Assembly: GCA_036733165.1 (NCBI GenBank)
Contig: DAINBB010000025.1
Coordinates: 1-25,760 of the forward strand
Source: JAFGGT01 sp036733165
GTDB lineage: Archaea > Methanobacteriota_B > Thermococci > Methanofastidiosales > NM3
Direction of reading: 5' to 3'
DNA length: 25,760 bases
Shown: piece by piece, positions 1-8,369 of the stretch
Numbering within the stretch: the first letter of the stretch is position 1
Layout of the letters: the number at the start of each line of letters is the position of its first letter
Notes under the pieces: generated by a model
Seen by the model: only the letters and a program-made list of their open reading frames with translations
Databases searched by the model: none
Told to the model about the DNA's origin: nothing
Made by a program: the position numbers and the translations under genes

Positions 1-1
1 C

Positions 2-808
2 CTCGGATGGAGCGAGTCCTCGGCGGTGTCCTTCGCAAACTCGTACATAGGTGCAAGGACCAACAGGGAAGGTGGGCCATCGGCGCTGGCGGCCGCGATC
101 ATCGGCAAGACGCCGTGCTACGGTTACCATCTCGACGAGGAGAGGGTGGCCAATGCCGTCTTCAACGTGGAGGCGAATATCGAGAAGGATTCGGACTACG
201 GCGCCCTCGGCGTCCAGGCCGGGAGAATCACCAAGAAGGGCGTGCCGTTCTTCAAGGGGCTTCCTGATATGAGGACCTACAACTTCAAGCAGCTTGGCGC
301 GTCGATGGCGGCCTCGGGGTCCGTCGCTCTCTACCATGTGGACGGGCAGACGCCGGAATCCCGTGCAGGCGATATGGTGGCAGACGACCATGAAGAGCAT
401 GTAATAGAGAATCTCGATGAGGCGTACGCCTACCTGAACACCGGCTCGGAGAACGTTGACTTCGTCTCCATGGGGTGCCCACACGCATCGATGGAGGAGA
501 TCGTCAACATCGCCGGCATGCTGAAGGGAAAGAGAATCAAGGTGCCCCTGTGGATCACCACGTCCCAGGCGACATCGTGCCAGGCCAGCGCATACGGCTA
601 CAAGGATATCATAGAGTCCTCGGGCGCAAGGCTTGTCAACGACACCTGCATGGTGGTGTCCCCGATAGAGGAGTTCGGGTATGACACCGTCGCGACAAAC
701 TCCGGGAAGGGGTGCTACTACATGCAAGCATGGTGCAAGGTAAGGACAAGATTCGGAAGCATGGGGCAATGCGTCGATGCAGCCCTCACGGGGAGGTGGA
801 ACGAATGA
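2..808 (+). CDS. Aconitase X large subunit (phosphomevalonate dehydratase), 5' end outside window
   Basis: The reading frame is open from the first bases, so the N-terminal third (roughly 130 residues by comparison with the family) lies outside the window. The visible part carries aconitase-X (DUF521) signatures: SFANSYIGARTNREGG, the Cys-containing GCPHASMEEI, WITTSQATSCQAS, the VNDTCMVVSP segment, TNSGKGCYY and a VRTRFGSMGQC tail. In archaea this family pairs with a DUF126 small subunit to form phosphomevalonate dehydratase, which makes trans-anhydromevalonate 5-phosphate for isoprenoid lipids, using an Fe-S cluster; the conserved cysteines fit that. The small subunit follows with an ATGA overlap, which supports the paired function. 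A GTG near position 26 is an in-frame codon within the conserved region, not a believable start. The substrate is inferred from archaeal context, since other aconitase-X enzymes act on hydroxyproline derivatives. Confidence 0.9.
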   Translation, partial: LGWSESSAVSFANSYIGARTNREGGPSALAAAIIGKTPCYGYHLDEERVANAVFNVEANIEKDSDYGALGVQAGRITKKGVPFFKGLPDMRTYNFKQLGASMAASGSVALYHVDGQTPESRAGDMVADDHEEHVIENLDEAYAYLNTGSENVDFVSMGCPHASMEEIVNIAGMLKGKRIKVPLWITTSQATSCQASAYGYKDIIESSGARLVNDTCMVVSPIEEFGYDTVATNSGKGCYYMQAWCKVRTRFGSMGQCVDAALTGRWNE

Positions 809-1200
809 GCGTGATGGAAGGCAGGCTCATAAAGAAGGGCAAGGCCGAGGGCGAGGCCCTGGTCAGCGAAAGACCCCTCTCATTCCTCGGCGGGATAGAC
901 CCAAAGACAGGGGAGGTCATCGACAGGGAGTCCGACCTCTGCGGCCAGTCCGTCGCGGGCAAGGTGCTCGTGTTCCCACACGGAAAAGGCTCCACGGTCG
1001 GTTCGTATATAATACTGTGGCTCAAGAAGGAGGGTGCGAACCCGGCCGCCATCATAAACGAGTCCTCCGAGCCGATAGTCAGCGTCGGCGCCATAATATC
1101 CGACATACCGATGGTGGACAAGATAGACATATCCAAGATAAGGACAGGCGACATCGTGTCGGTGGACGATGGAAAGGTAACGATAAAAAGTAGGAAATAA
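805..1200 (+). CDS. Aconitase X small (swivel) subunit, DUF126; phosphomevalonate dehydratase small subunit
   Basis: The 131-residue protein matches the swivelling small subunit of aconitase X in size and motifs: FLGGIDPKTGEVID, GKVLVFPHGKGSTVGSYI with the Ser/Thr-Gly active-site loop, and EPIVSVGAIISDIPMVD. It supplies the mobile domain that closes over the large-subunit active site. The ATG at 805 overlaps the TGA of the large subunit (ATGA) and has GGGAGG upstream, so this start is preferred over longer in-frame extensions that would run far into the large-subunit gene. Translational coupling of the two subunits is the expected arrangement. Confidence 0.93.
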   Translation: MSVMEGRLIKKGKAEGEALVSERPLSFLGGIDPKTGEVIDRESDLCGQSVAGKVLVFPHGKGSTVGSYIILWLKKEGANPAAIINESSEPIVSVGAIISDIPMVDKIDISKIRTGDIVSVDDGKVTIKSRK

Positions 1201-1202
1201 TC

Positions 1203-1700
1203 ATGTGGAAGGACATGGAGGAATGTTTCAGCTCATCGAAGAGAAAGGAGATAGCGACGCTTTTCCTGATACTCGGGCTTTCCTGCAGGGATGACAGGAA
1301 GGTTTACTGCCAGGACATAGAGGTGCCCATAAAGAAGATAGCAGATTCCATGGGGATAGACAGGAGGGTGGTCAACGAAACGGTGAAGGACATCCTCGCC
1401 AACGACCGCCTGAGACAGGTCTTCGGCGGCCTCAAGCCTAGGGCGTTCCTTAGGGACTCGGCCGCGGCCATGGACTGGGGCGTCATAGAGATAGAGGCCA
1501 GCTCGGAGACCGTCGGGATCGTTGCGGGCGTCTCGTCCATAATAGCCGATGAGGGCATTTCCATAAGACAGGTCGTCGCGGACGACCCCAACCTGTTCCC
1601 CCAGCCGAAGCTGACGGTGGTGACCGAACAGAAGATACCCCCGCAGCTCTATGAGAAGATACTTGCTGTCAAAGGCGTGAAAAAAGTGTCAATATACTGA
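1203..1700 (+). CDS. HTH-ACT domain regulator (predicted amino-acid metabolism regulator, COG2150-like)
   Basis: The 165-residue protein has an N-terminal winged/HTH-like part, about residues 1-75 (IKKIADSMGIDRRVVNETVKD looks like the recognition region, followed by DILANDRLRQVF), and a C-terminal ACT domain from about residue 90 (WGVIEIEASSETVGIVAGV, then SIIADEGISIRQV and a closing strand LTVVTEQKIPP). ACT domains bind small effectors, typically amino acids. The family is archaeal and annotated only as a predicted regulator. It starts two bases after the aconitase-X small subunit stop and precedes the DUF1614 gene by ten bases, so it is probably co-transcribed. Effector and target are not evident from sequence. 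Confidence 0.8.
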   Translation: MWKDMEECFSSSKRKEIATLFLILGLSCRDDRKVYCQDIEVPIKKIADSMGIDRRVVNETVKDILANDRLRQVFGGLKPRAFLRDSAAAMDWGVIEIEASSETVGIVAGVSSIIADEGISIRQVVADDPNLFPQPKLTVVTEQKIPPQLYEKILAVKGVKKVSIY

Positions 1701-1710
1701 AGGTGCACCA

Positions 1711-2433
1711 ATGGACGAAAGAAGAATGATGTACCTACCTCTTGGAAACCCAATATTGTTCCTCATGCTCATATTCATACCCATATTCTTCATAATGCTC
1801 TTCATCAACGTAGTGCAGGACGCGTTCATGAATCTCGGACTCCCTCCCATGGCGGCGTCGTTCTTCGTGGTGCTCTCGATAGTGGGCAGCCTGATCAACA
1901 TACCAATAAGGGAATACAAGTTTACCAGGACCGTCAGGTACGACAAGCCCAACAATCTGTTCTTCTCATGGCTTTACCCGCAATCGCACCAATATCAGCA
2001 GATGTCCACTTCCACCACCCTATCAATCAATCTGGGAGGGGCCGTGGTCCCCCTCGTGATATGCCTCTACATATTCCTTCGATATCCCGGATATGTGTTT
2101 CCCTGGTGTCTGGTGACCATACCATTGGCGGTTCTCGTCTGCTACAGGATAGCCAGGATAGTGCCCAATGTTGGGATAGTCATGCCCACCTTCGTGCCGC
2201 CGCTGGCGGCATCCACCCTCGCCATGATATTTGTCGGATCTGGGGATGTCGTGTCGCTGGCCTATGTCACCGGTGTCCTAGGAGTACTGATAGGCGCCGA
2301 CCTACTGAATCTCAAGAAGATAACCGATACCGCCGCATCCACGGTCTCCATAGGTGGTGCGGGAACGTTCGACGGCATCTTTCTCACAGGAATAGTAAGT
2401 GTTTTTCTAGGCAAGATAGTCTCGATCATGTGA
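1711..2433 (+). CDS. DUF1614 family integral membrane protein
   Basis: This 240-residue protein is hydrophobic almost throughout, with about seven membrane segments (for example LFLMLIFIPIFFIMLFINVV near residues 16-35 and MAASFFVVLSIVGSLI near 48-63). The C-terminal signature GADLLNLKKI followed by SIGGAGTFDGIFLTGIVSVF is characteristic of DUF1614 (COG4089), a family of unknown function common in archaea. The ATG lies ten bases after the regulator stop. Its last eight bases overlap, tail to tail, the 3' end of the metalloprotease gene on the other strand. No transport function can be assigned from the sequence. Confidence 0.82.
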   Translation: MDERRMMYLPLGNPILFLMLIFIPIFFIMLFINVVQDAFMNLGLPPMAASFFVVLSIVGSLINIPIREYKFTRTVRYDKPNNLFFSWLYPQSHQYQQMSTSTTLSINLGGAVVPLVICLYIFLRYPGYVFPWCLVTIPLAVLVCYRIARIVPNVGIVMPTFVPPLAASTLAMIFVGSGDVVSLAYVTGVLGVLIGADLLNLKKITDTAASTVSIGGAGTFDGIFLTGIVSVFLGKIVSIM

Positions 2434-3658
2434 TTACTATCGGCATGGGCACGAAGCATATGACAAAGGCTATCATGGCCAATGCGGCGATTATCTTTGC
2501 AGGCCTTGATATCGGTTCGAGCTCGTTGAGCGGGCCGGGATGCCCCCCCTTCGTGATGAAGTAGACGAACACGCCCCAGATGAGCCATCCGGACCAGAAG
2601 AACTGCTGAAGTTGCAGTACGCCGTATTCTGACAGGATCCCTATGAAACCTGCGGCCAAAAGGACCCTTACCATCCCTTCGGATATCTTCTTGTGTCCCT
2701 TCTCTCCGAAGACAGCCCTTATGATATGGCCCCCATCCAACTGCCCCGCCGGAAGCAGATTGAGCATAGTGACGAAAAGCCCAACCCATCCCGCGAACGC
2801 CAGAGGATGAATCCAGAGGGCCATGCCGTCGGGCACCGAGACGCCGGAGAGCGCCGAGAGCAGCATGAACAGCAACGAGGTCCCGAGCGAGACCCCGCCT
2901 TCACCCAGGGATGATGCGGGCACTATGTAAGACATCCTCATGCCCACCAGCACCATAGGTATCGCCACCATCAGGCCCACAAGCGGGCCGGATGCGCCTA
3001 GGTATACGGCATCGTTTCTCGTGGGTATCGGCGACTTTATCTTTATCAAGGCCCCCAACGTTCCCAACGGCAGGAAGGGCATCGGTATGAAGTAAGGCCA
3101 AGTGGATGATATGCCGCTCCTTATCGACTGTATCTTGTGGCCCATCTCGTGGAGACCCAGTATCGCCACCAGACCAAGTGAAAAGCTCAGCGCGCCGTTC
3201 CATGCGTTGTCCATCAGGCCTTCCTCGACCAGAGGGAGGGAAAGCGAGTATCCCGCATAGAGGGTCGACAACACTGTCAGTATGAAGAGGCCGATGTACA
3301 CATAGGGTTTTGAGAATCTGCCCCCTTCCTCCCTCAACTTGTTCAGAAGGAAGGCGTGGTACCTGCCGTCCCTTTCCCTAAGGTAGACATCGTATCCAAG
3401 GCCGGAAAGAAGATCATCGATGTTGTCATAGTCTATCGCAGAACTGCCCAGATCCAGAAATATCACATTTTTGTACTTGGTGATGGTGTTGACCCTTGAC
3501 TCGCCTATGGCGTCTATTATCTTCGAGAACTCTTCCATGTCCTCCTCGCCAAGGCCGTCCTCCATTAGGTAGCTGCATTTTGGGCACTCCGGGGAGAGCC
3601 TGGGCGTCTTGGATGATATCTTGTATCCACAGTTCGGGCATCTGTAGCTAAGGTCCAT
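2426..3658 (-). CDS. Zinc-ribbon M50 (site-2 protease family) membrane metalloprotease
   Basis: The 410-residue protein has an N-terminal zinc ribbon (C7, C10, C25, C28), a soluble linker to about residue 115, then a polytopic membrane part. The M50 active site is visible as HEMGH at 170-174 inside a membrane segment, with the third zinc ligand in NLLPAGQLDGGH at 300-311 (Asp308). Family members cleave substrates within the membrane, often membrane-anchored regulators. The zinc ribbon in front of the protease is seen in archaeal homologues and may bind protein or nucleic acid. The ATG lies about 26 bases from the centre of a TATA-like box at 3681-3687, so a leaderless start is likely. The substrate is unknown. 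Confidence 0.9.
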   Translation of the reverse strand: MDLSYRCPNCGYKISSKTPRLSPECPKCSYLMEDGLGEEDMEEFSKIIDAIGESRVNTITKYKNVIFLDLGSSAIDYDNIDDLLSGLGYDVYLRERDGRYHAFLLNKLREEGGRFSKPYVYIGLFILTVLSTLYAGYSLSLPLVEEGLMDNAWNGALSFSLGLVAILGLHEMGHKIQSIRSGISSTWPYFIPMPFLPLGTLGALIKIKSPIPTRNDAVYLGASGPLVGLMVAIPMVLVGMRMSYIVPASSLGEGGVSLGTSLLFMLLSALSGVSVPDGMALWIHPLAFAGWVGLFVTMLNLLPAGQLDGGHIIRAVFGEKGHKKISEGMVRVLLAAGFIGILSEYGVLQLQQFFWSGWLIWGVFVYFITKGGHPGPLNELEPISRPAKIIAALAMIAFVICFVPMPIVIT

Positions 3659-3677
3659 CGACTAATAGCTGCATTGA

Positions 3678-3690
3678 CAGTATAAAATGT
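3678..3690 (-). promoter_or_regulatory. TATA-like promoter of the M50 protease gene
   Basis: Read on the minus strand the box is ATTTTATA. Its centre is about 26 bases from the ATG at 3658, the distance expected between an archaeal TATA box and the transcription start, so the mRNA would be leaderless. This is inferred from spacing only. Confidence 0.5.
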
Positions 3691-3843
3691 TTTTCTGTCA
3701 TATCGGGATAACTCTATTTATAACATATTTTTCTTTTTTATGTTTTGAAAACATTTTGATGTTCTGATATTCATGGCTCCTGTCACAGTGCTGTTCATAG
3801 CCGCCTTGGTCATTCCAGAAAAAAGAAAGGATGAGTGGTATGC

Positions 3844-4752
3844 CTAAACATCATTTTTCTTCAACGCCCTTTCAAAGATCATTTCAAGGGACGGGATGAC
3901 CGGACCGAGGTATCTGGGAGCGATGTCGTGTCTCTTCAGTATCTCAAAGAGCTTGACATTGAAGACCTCATCACTGAGCTCCGTTCTTATCGTGAAGTTT
4001 GAATTCCCCTCCTCACTCACTTTACCGACCTCTGAGAAATAGTCTGCTGTGGCGCCTGGTGCCGTTACCCTATAGGTCTTCTCGAACATCTTTCCAATAA
4101 GGTCGTCAAGCCTTCCTGAAAGCACCACTTTCCCCCCGTCCATTATGGTTATGTTGTCACAGACCCTCTCAAGCTCGCCAAGGATATGGGTGGAGATGAT
4201 GAAGTTCATCTCCCGTTCCCTGGCCAGCGCCCCTATCGTGTCCAGTACCCTCTTCCTGTTTAGGGGGTCAAGGTTCGATGTGGGCTCGTCCAGTATCACA
4301 AGATTGGGATAGCCAAGAAAGGCATCCGCCAGGCCAAACTTCTGGAGCATTCCGGCGGAAAGGGACCCTATCTTCTTGTCGGAGTAGTTCCCTATCCCCA
4401 TCAATTTAATTATCGATTCGATGTCGGACCGTGTGGCGCCTATCAGATTTGAGACATGCCTGAGATAATTCCTGATGGTGATGTGTCCGGGATACGCAGG
4501 TTTTTCATGCAGTATGCCTATGGACTCCAAGTGCGTGTTCTCGAAGGAGGCGTTCTTACCAAGCAGCTCTATCCGCCCGGAAGTTATCCCGATGAGGCCT
4601 ATGCTCATCTTGATAAGCGTGCTCTTGCCCGCGCCGTTCGGCCCCACAAGCCCCAATATTCCTTCATCAAAGGAGAAGGATATATCGTCCACGGCCCTGA
4701 ATCCGTTGTCATAGACCTTTGTGACGTTCTCCACCTTCAGTATCGAGGTCAT
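3844..4752 (-). CDS. ABC transporter ATP-binding protein (ABC-2 type exporter)
   Basis: This 302-residue ATPase has all core motifs: Walker A GPNGAGKST (residues 38-45), signature LSAGM (131-135), Walker B LVILDEPTSNLD (151-162) and the H-loop THI near residue 189. The usual Q-loop position reads HEKPAYPG, the Glu variant common in the ABC-2/drug-export branch. The C-terminal extension of about 90 residues also fits that branch. It is the last gene of a minus-strand cluster and overlaps the preceding small secreted protein by four bases. With the permease two genes upstream it should form an export or membrane-remodelling complex; the substrate is unknown. Confidence 0.92.
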   Translation of the reverse strand: MTSILKVENVTKVYDNGFRAVDDISFSFDEGILGLVGPNGAGKSTLIKMSIGLIGITSGRIELLGKNASFENTHLESIGILHEKPAYPGHITIRNYLRHVSNLIGATRSDIESIIKLMGIGNYSDKKIGSLSAGMLQKFGLADAFLGYPNLVILDEPTSNLDPLNRKRVLDTIGALAREREMNFIISTHILGELERVCDNITIMDGGKVVLSGRLDDLIGKMFEKTYRVTAPGATADYFSEVGKVSEEGNSNFTIRTELSDEVFNVKLFEILKRHDIAPRYLGPVIPSLEMIFERALKKNDV

Positions 4753-5228
4753 TTTTCTTCCTCCTTGACCATTAAACCGATGATCATGAGGATTGCGCCC
4801 GCGATAGCTATCGCCATGGAATGCAGTTGAAAGTCCTCCTGTATCCCCTTGTGCCTGACAAAGGAGAGGATGAACTCGTTCGTGGTCCCGCTGTCGTTCA
4901 CTATCTCAATGGCATAGAATCCCCTGTGCGGAAAGGTGAACTTCCACGACGTGGAGGAACTGGCCTCCGACTCTAAGATGTATTTCCCGTATGGTTCATC
5001 AAAGAGGGCGTTGACGTCCCACACCCTAAGGACATAGCTTTCGTTCTCGGCTGCAACGACTTTTATCTCATATTCCTTGTTCTCAAAGTATGCATGGTTG
5101 CCCCCGGACTCGTTTGGGAATATGTTATCTTCGTATAGTGTCTGGGGGTATCCATTCTGGGCATGGACCAGGTCGGAGACAGAGAACAGCAATCCAGCCA
5201 GCAATAACATTATTCCAAGGCGGACCAT
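4749..5228 (-). CDS. Small secreted, C-terminally membrane-anchored protein of unknown function
   Basis: The 159-residue protein begins with a signal peptide-like stretch (MVRLGIMLLLAGLLFSVSDL, likely cleaved near HAQ), followed by an ectodomain rich in beta-prone sequence and aromatic residues (about 25-130) and a single C-terminal membrane helix (MAIAIAGAILMIIGLMV) with a charged KEEEK tail inside. The fold resembles a small sandwich domain on a stalk, but no family was recognised. It lies between the permease (7-base gap) and the ATPase (4-base overlap), so it probably works with that ABC system outside the membrane, for instance as an accessory subunit. Confidence 0.75.
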   Translation of the reverse strand: MVRLGIMLLLAGLLFSVSDLVHAQNGYPQTLYEDNIFPNESGGNHAYFENKEYEIKVVAAENESYVLRVWDVNALFDEPYGKYILESEASSSTSWKFTFPHRGFYAIEIVNDSGTTNEFILSFVRHKGIQEDFQLHSMAIAIAGAILMIIGLMVKEEEK

Positions 5229-5235
5229 GAATTTT

Positions 5236-6027
5236 CTAATTTATGTCAAGCCTCCTTGTAAACAGGTAATATGAGACGATGAACAGTAATATTCCAGCCA
5301 TTGGCATCAGGCCCGCGGCCAGGATGGCCTCGATGTGGGACAGACCCTCCCCGCTACCAGCGTAAACTATTATTCTTCTGAGGGACTCACCAGGCAGGAA
5401 TACCAGCTTTCCAGAGATGGTGTCAACTATCACCACCATGCCAATCGTCACTAACGACGTGATAGCGACTGATTTGGAGAGCATCGATGCAAAAACGCCT
5501 AGCGAAGCCACGAAGAACGACGATATTACCAATAGAATCAATGCCAGGCCCCATCCTTTCCATGCCGAGAGGAATTGGGCCCAAGTACTGGGATCTAGCA
5601 AAAGAAGAGAAAGGAGCACAAAGATGCATGATATTGCATTAATCACCAACATCACAGATATGAACTTCGTTAAGAAAAGACTTCTTCTTTTAACAGGTCT
5701 TGAAAGGGCCGTCTTGAACATTCCGTTCTCTATCTCGTTTGAAAAGGTCAGCGCCACGAGCACAGCGACAAAAAGGGAAGTACTTATAAACAGGCCTGAA
5801 ATCGTATTTCCCAACTGTATTTCTATGAAGCTCTCATATTCGGAAATTACGCCCATAATAAGTAAAATTCCAGTTGGAAATGCTCCTGAAGATGTTGAAT
5901 TAGAGATGTTGAACATACCCATTCCTACCTGCAGCCCCACTACGATGAGCAGTAACTCTGGAATCGGGAACTTGCCCACCTTCTTCAGTTCCCACGATAA
6001 TAGGTAAAGAAATCCAGACACTTTCAT
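5236..6027 (-). CDS. ABC-2 type transporter permease
   Basis: The 263-residue protein has about six membrane segments (e.g. LLLIVVGLQVGMGMF, FISTSLFVAVLVALTF, VMLVINAISCIFVLLSLLLL, ALILLVISSFFVASLGVFA) and the ABC-2 hallmark between the second and third segments, EIENGMFKTALSRPVKRRSLFLTKF, here seen as FSNEIENGMF then ALSRPVKR. This element contacts the ATPase in the family. It overlaps the preceding surface-protein gene by four bases (start within ATGA), and the cluster ATPase lies two genes downstream. Together they form one predicted exporter; direction and substrate are inferred only from family membership. Confidence 0.88.
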   Translation of the reverse strand: MKVSGFLYLLSWELKKVGKFPIPELLLIVVGLQVGMGMFNISNSTSSGAFPTGILLIMGVISEYESFIEIQLGNTISGLFISTSLFVAVLVALTFSNEIENGMFKTALSRPVKRRSLFLTKFISVMLVINAISCIFVLLSLLLLDPSTWAQFLSAWKGWGLALILLVISSFFVASLGVFASMLSKSVAITSLVTIGMVVIVDTISGKLVFLPGESLRRIIVYAGSGEGLSHIEAILAAGLMPMAGILLFIVSYYLFTRRLDIN

Positions 6028-7109
6028 CTCCTCCTGTAAGCCATTACACCCGCCACTATGAGCAGGGTTACCAACAATGCAAACACATAGGGTAAGATCG
6101 AGCCCGAATCTCCGGAGCCCTGGGTGACGTATTCGGTCGGCACGAGATTTGTATCCAAAAGAACGAAGTCCACACTGTCCTCCCAGCCATCTTTCATTAT
6201 GACGTAGGGGCTAAAATCCATTCCTGTCATGGCCGCCGTCACATCGTCGCACAGGCCGACCCCATAGGACCATATCGGCATTCCTGTGGCCGCATTGTAA
6301 CATATCCCAGCACTGAAATAATGTGGTTCCCCCTGAATGACCACCGACTCGTAACTGTCGATGTCCTGGCCCAGCATAAATATTTCATCCACCGTTCCTT
6401 TGACCCTGTTCTCGAATACGGACCCCCAACCATCGTAGGCTTCCTCGCTGATATAACTGACGAAACCACCTATCTGCTGACCGTGCCAGTCGTATCGGTA
6501 TACCTCGCCCGTTTGTCCTTCCAACGGGTACTGCTCGGGATTAATCCACCAAAGCCATCTGCCTATAACATTTCCCTCAAGATCGAAGACATCCCTCGTT
6601 CTAAGGTCTACATCAACAATTGACTCGTAGTATTGGGTGCCGACAACATATACCTTCACGCTGTATTCGCCCCTTGTCTCCATCTCTCCAGTTTCCTGAT
6701 TATAGACCTCTTCAGGCTCAGAATAGTAATACAACTCTAGGTCCTCGGGGTCAAAGGCAGGTAAGAAGGAGAGGTCGCCCGCCTTTACCATCTCTACATA
6801 TTCCTTCCCTCCGAGATAGATAGAGTTGTCACTATATGTATCCCAATTGGAATTGTAGTATTCCTTGGGCGATGTGAACTCTATCCATTGCCTGACCCTG
6901 GCGATGTCCCCAACCCTCTCGAGACATTCCCAGCCCACGGTGCCCTCGCAGTATAGCCACTCCACAGGCTCCGCGGTCAGCGTTGCAGAGAAGCTGTATG
7001 TGGCGTATGTGCCTTCCTCAACGTTGTCCTGATAGGCGGAGATATAATCAAAACTCATCAAGAGTAGTAAAGAGAATATTAATGCGAAACATTTCTTCGA
7101 TATATTCAA
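6024..7109 (-). CDS. Surface-anchored protein of unknown function (paralogue 1, linked to ABC exporter)
   Basis: The 361-residue protein has a signal peptide (FALIFSLLLLMSFDYISAY), a long acidic ectodomain and one C-terminal membrane helix (LPYVFALLVTLLIVAGVMAY) ending in RRR. The ectodomain begins DNVEEGTYATY and carries two close cysteines (LYCEG then GWEC) that could form a disulfide, and the motif RWLWWINPEQYP. The next gene upstream encodes a clear paralogue with the same layout. The start codon is TTG, a few bases beyond the position expected for transcription start from a TATA box near 7136-7145; the first in-frame ATG lies inside the signal peptide. Its stop overlaps the permease start, so it is part of the exporter operon. 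No known family was recognised. Confidence 0.8.
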   Translation of the reverse strand: MNISKKCFALIFSLLLLMSFDYISAYQDNVEEGTYATYSFSATLTAEPVEWLYCEGTVGWECLERVGDIARVRQWIEFTSPKEYYNSNWDTYSDNSIYLGGKEYVEMVKAGDLSFLPAFDPEDLELYYYSEPEEVYNQETGEMETRGEYSVKVYVVGTQYYESIVDVDLRTRDVFDLEGNVIGRWLWWINPEQYPLEGQTGEVYRYDWHGQQIGGFVSYISEEAYDGWGSVFENRVKGTVDEIFMLGQDIDSYESVVIQGEPHYFSAGICYNAATGMPIWSYGVGLCDDVTAAMTGMDFSPYVIMKDGWEDSVDFVLLDTNLVPTEYVTQGSGDSGSILPYVFALLVTLLIVAGVMAYRRR

Positions 7110-7135
7110 AAATACACCAGATTACGTCTCATATG

Positions 7136-7147
7136 TTTAAATATATC
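7136..7147 (-). promoter_or_regulatory. TATA-like promoter of paralogue 1 and the ABC operon
   Basis: On the minus strand the sequence is GATATATTTAAAC. Its centre is about 30 bases from the TTG start at 7109, so the leader would be only a few bases long. Inferred from spacing. Confidence 0.45.
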
Positions 7148-7177
7148 ATTTTCGCCTGATTCCCGATATAATGTCAT

Positions 7178-8269
7178 TTATAACATGTCCCTCTTGATAT
7201 ACAGGACGATTAACATCAGGACGCTGACAATAGTAACAGCCGCCAGCACGAGGTAAAAGTAATCACTACCCTCACTTTTTTCGAATATTGTAAGGACAAG
7301 ATTTGTCTCAACCAGCGAGAACATGACATCCCCCTCCTTGCCCTCGTCCATGTCGAACGCCATATATGGATAGAGATCAAGGCCGTTTGTCATGATGTAA
7401 GTGATATCGTCTTGAAGTCCGACGCCGCCCCTTGCCCATATCGGCATGCCTGATGATACAGAGTAGGCTATCCCAGCGGTCAGATAGTTCTCATTGCCGT
7501 CCTCGTCCGTACCACAGCTTACCATCCAGGGATTCATGGTGAAGCATTCGTCATGTTCGCCCTTGAATCTGTTATCATAGACATACCAAATGTCGGACGT
7601 TTCCTCGCTGATATACTTCACCGTACAGTTGACCTCCTGGTCGCACCAGTCGTACCTGAACACCTCAACGATGCTCTCGCCATAAGGGTACTGCTCGGGA
7701 TTGATCCACCAAAGCCAACGTCCTATACGATTATTGTTCAGGTCGTACACCTCCCTTGTCGAGAGGTCAACATACACCATCTTCTCGAAATAATAGTCGC
7801 CAGAGGTCGCTATTGTCACAGAATGCTCATTAATCAATCTCTCTTCACCACTTGAGGGGTCTGTGACCAGAAAGGGTTCTCGTATCTGCTGCACAGTGAT
7901 GTTGTCCTTAGGGAACCACGGTACGAAAGAAACGTCACCATCCTTGGCCATGCTGACGTATTCTTCGCCCATGTAATATATATCGTTGGAGATTAACTTG
8001 CCTGTGATGACATCAATGTACTCATAAGGTACACTGAAAGATATCCACTGTCTCATCTCGGCAAGGTCGCCGTTCCTTCCAACACACATCCATCCCACCT
8101 CACCTTCACAGTACAGAGCATTTATTCCGTCGATGCTAAGACCCGCCTTGAACTCGTATGTGGCATAGGTGCCTTCCTCAACGTTGTCCTGGTATGCAGA
8201 TATAAAATTGATACCAAGAAAAAGAAACACAACAATAATTGGTATCATGCATTTCCGTGATGTGCGCAC
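7178..8269 (-). CDS. Surface-anchored protein of unknown function (paralogue 2)
   Basis: The 363-residue protein repeats the layout of the downstream gene: signal peptide (PIIVVFLFLGINFISAY), ectodomain starting DNVEEGTYATYEF, paired cysteines (LYCEG, GWMC), RWLWWINPEQYP, a SGMPIWA-GVGL-DD segment, and a C-terminal helix (YFYLVLAAVTIVSVLMLIVLYI) with a basic end. This copy has further cysteines (DWCDQEVNC, VSCG) absent from the other, suggesting a second disulfide. GTG is the start codon, about 26 bases from the centre of the TATA box at 8291-8298. It has its own promoter and lies 68 bases before paralogue 1, so it may be expressed separately. Function unknown. Confidence 0.8.
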   Translation of the reverse strand: MRTSRKCMIPIIVVFLFLGINFISAYQDNVEEGTYATYEFKAGLSIDGINALYCEGEVGWMCVGRNGDLAEMRQWISFSVPYEYIDVITGKLISNDIYYMGEEYVSMAKDGDVSFVPWFPKDNITVQQIREPFLVTDPSSGEERLINEHSVTIATSGDYYFEKMVYVDLSTREVYDLNNNRIGRWLWWINPEQYPYGESIVEVFRYDWCDQEVNCTVKYISEETSDIWYVYDNRFKGEHDECFTMNPWMVSCGTDEDGNENYLTAGIAYSVSSGMPIWARGGVGLQDDITYIMTNGLDLYPYMAFDMDEGKEGDVMFSLVETNLVLTIFEKSEGSDYFYLVLAAVTIVSVLMLIVLYIKRDML

Positions 8270-8289
8270 AAACTACACCATGCCATTTA

Positions 8290-8299
8290 CTTATATATT
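8290..8299 (-). promoter_or_regulatory. TATA box of paralogue 2
   Basis: The minus strand reads AATATATAA. Its centre lies about 26 bases before the GTG at 8269, exactly the archaeal TATA-to-start spacing, which supports both the GTG start and a leaderless mRNA. Confidence 0.55.
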
Positions 8300-8369
8300 C
8301 AATATATTCTTATTGCCTGAATGACCATTGGCAAGCAATAGATAGATCAAATAGGGAAAAAAGATAAGA

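Noticed and set aside
26..808. Start of the aconitase-X large subunit at GTG 26
   Set aside because: The frame is open to the left edge and the preceding codons (LGWSESSA) already match conserved family sequence.
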